64,000 bases of DNA from Phellopilus nigrolimitatus (taxonomy: Eukaryota; Basidiomycota; Agaricomycetes; Hymenochaetales; Hymenochaetaceae), in contig JAJOHG010000004.1 in NCBI GenBank assembly GCA_021029095.1, positions 1 to 64,000 of the forward strand. The letters run 5' to 3'. The notes below the pieces were generated by a model, which made no database searches, was not told where the DNA came from, and saw only the letters and a list, made by a program, of their open reading frames with translations. Shown piece after piece: positions 56,467 through 64,000 of the stretch. Made by a program: the position numbers and the translations under genes. How positions within the stretch are numbered: the first letter of the stretch is position 1; the number at the start of each line of letters is the position of its first letter.

Positions 56467-58943
56467 TTACTCTGTCAAGAATTGTTGTTTCATTAAATGA
56501 CGAACTAATATTCAGGGAGAAAATGTACGATACCGGTTGTCGCCCGTGTCTCTTGTGAAGTAAAGAAATCCTCACCGATATCCTTACGCAATTGTTCCAT
56601 CACGTACTCCGTAAGCCTAGTCTTCGGAACGAGAACCTTCTCGTGTGGACGAAGCAAACAAGACGGACTCATCTTCACGTCGACTTCGTAAATCAAAGGA
56701 TTTGAGGAAGATTGTATACGGCCGCCCAGGTTCTCGTCTTTTTGGCTTAAGGGCAGCAAGTCACCACTGTCTGCATGCGAGCCGGCAACTGAATCTCTAC
56801 TAGTGCGAGTGTTCCTATTTTCGACGATGGTCGGGATTTTTCTTGAGCGAGCGTTCGCCTCAACGACGGCCGGGACCTTGATAACAAGAGCGTTGTCCTC
56901 GACAACGGCTGAGTCATTAATAACACGAGCGTTCTCATCGACGACTGATAATTTGATATTGGGAACGTTCTCCTCGGCGGTGGCGGGGATTTTGATAACA
57001 GGAGCACTTTCCTCGCCTGAGTCCTTAGTAACGCGAGCGTTCTCGTCGGCGACTGAGACTTTGATAGCAGGAGCGCTCTCCTCGGCGGTACGTGGGTCCT
57101 TGATAGCGGGACCGTTATCCTCGACGACGGCAGAGTCCTTGATAGCAGGTGCGTTCTCCTCGATGATGGCTGGGCCTTTGACAGCGCGCTCCTTATCTCC
57201 AACGTTGACCGAGTCTTTGATGGCACCAGCGCTCTCCCCAATGGAAGCTGGGTCCTTGACAGTGCGAGTGCTATCGTCAACGGTGGTCAAGTCCGTAGTA
57301 GCTTGAGCGTTCTCCTCAGTAACGGCTTGGTCTTTGAAAACGCGAGCGATCTCCGTGGCGGTGGCTGGGTCCTTGATAGAGCGCGCGATCTCCTCGATGG
57401 CGCTCCTAGCCAACCACAGATATTTACTGGGACCTTCGTGTTTGAAGGTTTCGTTTGGGGACGAAAAGGGTGTGCGGGGCATGTTATTGGACAGCTCGCC
57501 GCGTTTTCCAGAGGTGGCATAAGACAAGGATGATATGATGGAGTCCTCGATAATCGAGGACACGAGGCTGAGGACTTTGTAGTACGATATGCGGTGCCCG
57601 ATGACCCAAAGAAGATATAACATGACCTTCGACCTGGAGATTGCCTTCTTATAATCCTCCTGGCTCAGGTTTTCGGATTCGAGAGGCGGAAACTTGAACG
57701 TCTGAGAGACGCGATTGCCCAAATATTCTTCATCCTGGTCGCTCAGGTTGACGAGGGAGTGGAGTGGGTGAGTCGACAATAGAAGATAAATGATGTATTT
57801 CCAAGTGTTCTTCGAGTATTCTTTTTGTTTTTCCTCCGAGCTTCCGAGAAACGCGTAGATCCCGTTCGCAGCCCGCATAGTAGAGGGAGTTACTGCGCCT
57901 TTCCTCGAGACAGGTGGATTTCCCGAAGATGCAAAGATAGCTGCTGTGTACCATTCAGGAAAGATGGATACAGACGGAACTGGAAACGCCGACGTACCAC
58001 GTTCATTCAGCTTAGGAGCGCCTGGATCTTCCGCTACTCTTTCCGAAGAATTGTTGAAGAACTGTCTCTTCCGTTGTGCTATGTTTCATCGTATGGCTGA
58101 ACTCAGTATAATTTGCCAGAGAAAAGAGAATGCGAGGCACGTACGCATAAAAGCAAACCAGAACTTTCCATCCTCAAACGTTTCTTCTTCCCCTATCAAG
58201 CATCCCAAACCGAGCTTCTCCACCGCCCACAGAATCAGTCCTTCAGATTTACGGTCAGACGGGATTATGACGATCTTTTGTTCGTTAAGCAGGACTGAAG
58301 GATCGGACATACTCTCCTTTTCAGTTGCGAACAGAATGTAATTCTTTTTGCCAGTGTATTTACTGCGAAACGCTTCCACAAGTTCGGCGTAATTCTGAGA
58401 TACAGCGTGAGGAAGCTTTTCAAGCAACTCCTTTATCGCTTCTGGCAAGGGGCACTCCATAAACAATTTAGACAGCAATTTCACGGCAGGTTTCAGCTCT
58501 TGTGGTTGGAAGTTAGCGTTGTCAGAAGCTGTGCTGACGAGGGTTTGAACCATATTAGGGGTGATCTCTGAGAATTGCTGTGTGATGATCCAGAGGAAAA
58601 GCATGACGATGGAGGCTCTTGTCCCGGTAGTCCCTAGGAAAGCAGCATTCTGGAAGCACGATTCCAGTAGCTCACCGTCTTCTCCTTGATAATAGTCGAT
58701 GTGCTCCCATACCGTGATTGGATGAGGGACATTCGACGGATGCACGTTATCCAAAAATTTGTGAAGCGCAAACGCTTGGCAAAGCGTTGACCAGTCGATT
58801 TTCTCGACTTTCTTCTCTGTTTTTCGCTCTGCTGACGCAGCGCTAAGAGCCCGAAGAATCGGTAGCATGTTTTTGCTCGGTGTAGATCTTATAGAATTCA
58901 GAAAACTCAAGTCAGCCTTCGGATGAAGTCCAAAGACGTTCAT
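56467..58943 (-). CDS. Unrecognised two-module family, copy c (782 aa) with 13-residue repeat expansion
   Basis: Exons 58943-58145, 58078-56534 and 56471-56467, joined by phase-1 introns, give 782 aa. Module 1 (residues about 45-265): LCQAFALHKFLDNVHPSNVP, PITVWEHIDYYQGEDGELL, ASIVMLFLWIITQQFSE, LVSTASDNA, LFMECPLPEAIKELL, DPSVLLNEQKIVIIPSDR and LILWAVEKLGLGCL. Module 2 (from about 325): YSKNTWKYIIYLLLSTHPLH, KVMLYLLWVIGHRISYYKV, a run of about fifteen 13-residue repeats, then VDVKMSPSCLLRPHEKVLVP, VMEQLRKDIGEDFF. The two modules echo each other (VMLxLWxI...LVS; PSxLLxxxxxxxVP...LxxxxG), suggesting an ancient internal duplication. No signal peptide, membrane segment beyond the LFLWII helix, or known catalytic motif. 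Function unknown. Confidence 0.72.
56800..57395 (-). repeat. Coding minisatellite: about fifteen 39-bp units (13 residues)
   Basis: Consecutive units follow ENAPAIKDSAVVE-type consensus (E/D-N/S-A-x-x-I-K-x-x-A-x-x-E), most exactly 13 residues, a few 11 or 12. Copy b has only one or two such units at the same place (SAIKEIARTIKGLPDP). Confidence 0.85.
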
Positions 58944-60345
58944 CTCGCGCCATTAGCCGAAGCCACTCACCAGACACTTGTGAGACCAGTACGAAGGTCT
59001 TGAGCTGTCCAGCCTCTTGTTTTAGGAGATAAAAGTGTGTGGCTGACGAGCGTTGAGTAGCGGGAAAAGACGAGTCGGCGCCACTTTAGTCCAACTTCAC
59101 GTATTGGATTACAAAAGTCCGGAACCTTCCAGTTTGTGTATAGCGAAAAGACCGTGTGCGACGATGATCGGAGTAAGATTTAAGGGACACGAGATTGCTT
59201 GATGAAACGATTTCTCTCCTATTAAGGAGTACGATGCAATCGAATGTATCACTTGTAAGCTATAGAAGTGCCTCGTGAAGGGACAATGGAAGGTCTAAGA
59301 TCAAGATCCATCGTAGTATTGCAAGCATCGATTTCCGGGTCTGGAGTTGCGGGATTAGTTCACGTCAACTGTTGGACAGGATCACACAACTTACTGGGCG
59401 AGACCCAGCGAAGCTCGTTGTGATTGGCATTACCGCAAAGCCCGGACACCAGTAGTTGCCTTCCTGAAAAGAGATTCCACAGAAACCTAGCGTGTCGACT
59501 TAGACGCTGAGTTGCATCTTCTTTTCCCGCCCACCGTTGCTTCCAAGTAGTTCTTCCATGCAGATACAGTATGCAGATGTCGTATTGCCAATTCATGCAA
59601 AACGTGCTGTCTCACAGATCTCCCTGCAGATAAATGGGCGCAGCTATAAAACAACCTGTCAATATCTCGAGCCTGATGCCGCGTCGGCCCCGTGCTTTGA
59701 CGCATATTTGAAGTTGGAGAAGCTATGCATCAGAAAACCCTATGACACGGAGATGAGGCGCTGGCGAGACTGCAACTTGAAGATATGACCTTCGATAGTT
59801 CCGTCACTAGTATGTGAGCACCTCTGAATCTGATGTTCAGTGCTTTGCTTAGACGTGGGTTTGGATGAAGTCGCTCTAAAACCGTGACGACTTCATGTCA
59901 CAAGGGCAAGGTTACAAGCGCGCGCATTTCCTATACGGGTTTGACGGGAACCAAACGGGCGCCTATAAGCGCTCGGCTTTGAAACTTCGCGAAGACGGGC
60001 GCCACGCGCAAACCTTTTGCATAACAAAGTACGAGAACGATAGCCAGACGCTTTCGGACTTCCAAAATGTCCATCTGTACTCGTACCGACGTGCGTGCGT
60101 CTAAGTATGAAACACTCTTGTAATCCCTTTCTGTTATATCCGGCGGTCGGTGGGGTATGCGTTAGCTATTTCCCCGTCGTCGTAGGCTTTCCTTTGACCG
60201 ACCGACAAAAGCGTTCCACCTTCTCTCGGTCGCAAGCGCAGTCTCACCGACACTACTGGCACAGTTTACAAGTGGGTTTTGTCTCTTGAAATCTTCGAGT
60301 CTTCCAACTCATTAAAACGTATCAAGGACGGCATCTTACATAGCA
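58944..60345. other. Intergenic between divergent family copies c and d
   Basis: 1.4 kb shared promoter region of two divergently transcribed paralogs. Short frames on both strands have no motif. Confidence 0.4.
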
Positions 60346-61661
60346 ATGGACGAAGCTGCTAAGACCGTTGGGTCTATAGTACCTTTAGTCCGAGATTTCG
60401 TCTCTTGGCTTGTTGCGCGACATCGGGAAGACAAGAAACGGCGTTTACTGGCGCAAGAAGCTTTAGGGAAGCATCCCATTCTTGACGATAGTTGTCTCCC
60501 AGACTATCCTAACCCGCCCTGGCCAACCATTCTGGGGAAGTATGGAGATTGTCGTGGAAAGGGCGCTCTACGGACTTGGTTCGCAGACATGTCTTTCGCA
60601 GGGAACGAAGGATCAAGAGGCTCGGTCGTTCTACTTTTCCTCTGGATAATAGCACAATCTCATCCAGGGACCGATAGCAACGGGATCCACCGTCTTCTCA
60701 GTGAAGTCGTGAAATCCGGTTCTGAACGGATTTCCGATAAAAAGATCGACCTTCATGACAACGACTTTTTCAAAAAACCTGTGAAGGCTCTCGCGAAGTC
60801 GATGCAAAAATGCCCTCTTCCGGATGTCCTCGTAAAGGATTTAGAAGACCTTCTGGTTAATAACCCAACTAATTACAAGACGCTCCAATCGGACTTTCGA
60901 CAATCCTTTCCCAGAAAGAGACCGCTCGGATTCGCTGCTGGTCCAAATGCGGCAGGCTCATCCTTCGCGCCTTCACTTCTGTTTAATAAGCAGGGCAGCG
61001 TTATAATTCCATGCGACGCGGATGCAGGGAAGTTGATCTTATGGGCGACATTGAAGCTCGGACTGGGGAGCTTGGTGAAGAACGAAAGCGAGTTCGATCC
61101 GGATAGATTGTGGAATGTTTTCTATTTTAGTATGTGCTCTATTTCACTTCGTACACGCATTTACAGTACATCTGAGTGAGAATTAGATCAGGATCCAGCT
61201 CCATCATACGATTCCACCATGCAGTACGACGCGGAAGCGACGAACTCGGGAGGCAGATCAGACTTCCAAAGTCAAGGTTAGTGTATACGAATTCTAGTCG
61301 AGTGTTGGTCGTACTAAAGGGCAGTCATTGGAATTTCAGAGAAAACTTCGAGTTTTTCAACAAATTCAAAAGGCCGAACAGGTTTAGATGAGCTGGGAGC
61401 GACCAATTCTAGATATAGGCGGGAAAATAACGATCGTGAGTAATATACCACAATTCTGCAATAGAACTGGACCAAAGACGTTTACTGACGCTCTGCGTCT
61501 ACGTCATAGCTCCAGTCGCTCTGCCAATTCGCGGCGGGTCTGATCAGGAGAAGTCTTCTTTTTGGAAAACAGGTATGGGCTTGATTCGACGATGCGCATG
61601 TTTGGGAAATTAATCTATGCCTCTCTCAACAGTGAAGCAGACCAGGACGCGGAAAAAGTGA
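60346..61661 (+). CDS. Unrecognised family, copy d, single module with disordered tail
   Basis: Five exons, 60346-61129, 61187-61276, 61340-61435, 61510-61572 and 61633-61661, all separated by phase-1 introns, give 353 aa. After MDEAAKTVGSIVPLVRDFVS, module 1 reads RLLAQEALGKHPILDDSCLP, PPWPTILGKYGD, GSVVLLFLWIIAQSHPGTDS, KCPLPDVLVKDLEDLL, PSLLFNKQGSVIIPCDAD and LILWATLKLGLGSLV. The downstream exons encode a polar, Ser/Gly/Arg-rich tail ending KQTRTRKK instead of a second module. It pairs with copy a by sequence, whereas b pairs with c. Function unknown. Confidence 0.68.
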
Positions 61662-62540
61662 AATGACATCCGAGTCAGTCTGAAGAAGGCGACTGAGCTG
61701 ATTGTTTTCGAAGAAAGAATGAGGTAAGAACTAAATGCGTTGTTTCTCGAAAAAAAAAACATCGGTCATTTAATGCTCTATAGCCACAATTGTCTCGTCC
61801 GCCATATCGCTTGATGGATTCTTATGTCCTGAAGTCCTTCTGAATCCTTCGTTACTTGCGCGCTCGTTTGTGGTTTCCCTGGGTTCATCGCTCAGCCCGG
61901 GTTCGATTGTCGTCTTAAGTTTTGCGCGCTCGTGTGTCGTTTTCTCCCATTGTTTCTCCAGCAAGCGGGGTCCTGTTGTTCGGTGTCAGTTTGGCGTTCC
62001 TTCCCGTTTCTTTCTCAACTTAAGCTGTGCCACGTTTGCGTCCCAGTTACTATTTTCTAAATTGTACGCTATGGAACCTGTTTCCTCGGAGAGGAGATAT
62101 ATATGAAGGCTTATGAGCAGCGAAAATAATGGTCGCGTACATCATACACTACGTGGGTGTTCATGTCTCTTCAACTCCTCACTATGTATCCGAGAACTTA
62201 TCCTTCGATGATGCCAGCGCACGAAGCTGCACTGTCACATTGTAGGTGCGGTTCGTAGGAAACGTTTCCTGTTTCGGCGTTGTCCGACTCGCGTATTGAA
62301 ACGTCGAATTCCCGTACTATTCAGGCTGACCACGTTTTGCATAGAAACACAGAAGCTGATGGGCGCGGCTCGTTGGTTTATTCGCGCTAAAATGAAGCAT
62401 TTTACTAAGCCGCTATCGCCGCTCCGATCGCTAGTCACACACATCTATCATCGAGCGCAGCGCCTATCCATAGTTCGAGACGGACCAGTCTAAAGCTATC
62501 CTTCCCTGCTGCAGATAACCAAGCTCATCACTTTGTAACA
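61662..62540. other. Intergenic; short charged minus-strand frame
   Basis: A minus frame of 64 codons (61964-61770) encodes a polar Thr/Glu/Arg-rich peptide containing two similar stretches (KTTHERAK, ETTNERAS); its ATG and stop are present, but nothing else supports it. The right half is the leader of the peptidase gene. Confidence 0.35.
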
Positions 62541-64000
62541 ATGTCACTGGCAGATCCTCGGTCAGATCTTGACTCCGGCTTCACCCCACGCAAGGTAGCC
62601 GATTCTGAGCAGCTATTTGATATTAAACTCTCCCCTGACGCTACACAAGTGCTTTACCATGTGAAGCCGCTCTACAAATCTAACGAGCACGAGACCTGCG
62701 CGATATGGCTTGCAGACGTGTCCACGGCGGGTAGCGCACGGCAGTTTACGTCTGGTTTATTCAACGATACGGCCGCACAGTTCCATCCTGACGGGCGGAG
62801 GCTCGTTTTTCTCTCTGATAGGCATAAATCCGGCGGTCCTGCGCAGCTATACTCTATCGGCTTACTTGGGGGCGAGGCTTCCCCGCTCTTCGGCAAGGAG
62901 AACAAGAAAGGCGTCTCCTCTTTCGAGATATCCCCTGACGGACGTTACGTCGCGTTCGCAAGCGCCGACGAGCCGACACCAGACGACGAGCGCCGCGAGA
63001 AGGAGAAGGATGACTGCAAAAGTCTTTGGCGACAAGCGCGGCTTGGAGCATCTCAGGCTATATACTTTTGCGACAGGGGACGTGCGCACGCTCGGCGTTG
63101 CAAAAGAGAGACACGTTTCTTCTTTATTTGGACGCCTGATAGCAAGGAGATCGTATTTGCGACGTCTAGCCAGCCTGAGCTCGAATTCAGCGAGGAAGAG
63201 ACTGAGCTTCAACGGATCGCGATCGCACCTGGAAATTCGAGCACACCCCACCTCATAGGAACGTACCCGCGCAGCCCCGGGGGGAAGTCCTCCATTGCTT
63301 ACACTTCGGAAGGCACAGTTGTGGACTTACAGAGCTTCGAGCCTGCTCGGCTTTCCGACTCGAAGTCGGTTTTCATCCATGCAGCACATGATTTTTCGAG
63401 CAGCACGCGGCTGTACGGCAAAGTGGACGATGCAGCCCGCATCCTAGATATGAAACGCGATGGACTCGTTGCCGTCGAAGTTGCAGACGGCCTACGCACT
63501 CGTATAGACGTGCTTAGCATAGATTATAAAGATGGAAAAGGCAAAATTATGTTCAAACTATACGAAACAACGGACGACGCTATTGGCTATGGGCTATGGG
63601 ATGCGCGTTGGCGTGCGGATGGTACATTCGTCCTTGTTGCGATTAGGAGCTCATCGGCGAGGCACGAGCCGCCAGACGTGTGGGCAGGGACTATACGAGA
63701 TGAATTGACCGTTGTAAATCTAGAGACAAAGCTATCCTCTCATTTGCAATGGATGAAAGACGTCCCCGTAATGCATACTGAGGCCTTCCATTGGGATGCG
63801 GCTGACGGGACGAAGTTGGACGGCGTTGTCGTTTTTCCCCCACGCGCAATCGAGTCGAAGCCGCCTAGTCCACTTCCAACTGTAATGATAGTTCATGGTG
63901 GTAAGTTTTTGCTCTCTTAATGTGGGAGAAGTAATCAATAAACTCGCCTTCGACACGATGTGCTTGCATCATCAGGACCATACTCGTGCGTACATTATCC
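62541..64000 (+). CDS. S9 family (prolyl oligopeptidase / acylaminoacyl-peptidase-like) serine peptidase, 3' end outside window
   Basis: Exon 1 is 62541-63900; an intron 63901-63975 follows, and the next exon begins at 63976, restoring HGGPYS, the oxyanion-side HGGP motif at the start of the alpha/beta-hydrolase domain. The first 420 residues form WD/beta-propeller repeats (FDIKLSPDATQVLYHV, AAQFHPDGRRLVFLSDRH, SFEISPDGRYVAFASAD, IWTPDSKEIVFATS). The catalytic Ser-Asp-His lie beyond the window. Residues about 158-195 read KSLWRQARLGASQAIYF..., but the overlapping +1 frame gives the family-like AKVFGDKRGLEHLRLYTFAT and VRTLGVAKERHVSS, so two opposite single-base shifts (near 63014 and 63125) seem to flank this segment. 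The enzyme would cut short or N-acylated peptides in the cytosol. Confidence 0.87.

Noticed and set aside
56803..57306. 167-codon plus-strand open frame
   Set aside because: Antisense reading of the 39-bp coding minisatellite of copy c.
1..64000. tRNA or rRNA genes
   Set aside because: I looked for B-box-like GGTTCGANNCC motifs paired with an acceptor stem; the candidates seen (for example near 35728 and 61890) lie in coding or unstructured sequence. A tRNAscan run would settle it.

Overview
The window looks like nuclear chromosomal DNA of an agaricomycete (Basidiomycota). Genes are split by many short introns (mostly 45-75 bp, GT-AG with a few GC-AG), several exons are tiny (13, 14, 17, 19, 23, 27 and 36 nt), and the gene content is typical of mushrooms and polypores: DUF6534-like membrane proteins, Zn2Cys6 factors, cytochrome P450s, GPI-anchored mucin-like proteins, a TPR-CHAT protein and small lineage-specific families. 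Exon models were built by hand from splice signals, reading phase and recalled family patterns. No database search was run.

Layout. 0.1-12.2 kb: 3' part of a DUF6534-like membrane protein gene, a Zn2Cys6 transcription factor (11 exons, 863 aa), a 67-aa protein resembling the VHL beta domain, a secreted GPI-anchored mucin-like protein (208 aa) and a cation/Ca2+ exchanger (807 aa). 13.8-39.3 kb: a large, diverged inverted duplication. The left arm (about 13.8-19.8 kb) and right arm (about 27.4-39.3 kb) each carry a cytochrome P450 and an unnamed five-exon gene. The spacer holds a seven-TM-like membrane protein, a LysM protein and a small heat-shock protein with a heat-shock-type promoter. The right arm is interrupted by about 6 kb containing a 1336-aa TPR-CHAT protein whose protease dyad appears lost. 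40.0-46.5 kb: conserved housekeeping genes sds22 (PP1 regulator) and maf1 (Pol III repressor), then a small membrane protein. 46.5-61.7 kb: accessory region with four paralogs of an unrecognised family (copies a-d; b has a stop codon, c carries a 13-residue repeat expansion), a Tc1/mariner-type MITE, an ATP-citrate lyase pseudogene, a second mucin-like gene with inverted fragments of itself nearby, and a perfect 32-bp palindrome. 62.5-64.0 kb: the N-terminal beta-propeller part of an S9 prolyl-oligopeptidase-type peptidase that runs off the window.

The genes do not form one pathway. The main themes are local duplication and decay: paired P450s of which one has lost a splice donor in the heme loop, conversion-like identity inside the TPR array, and expansion of a novel two-module protein family. 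Apparent single-base frameshifts in maf1 and in the S9 peptidase could be real or assembly errors.
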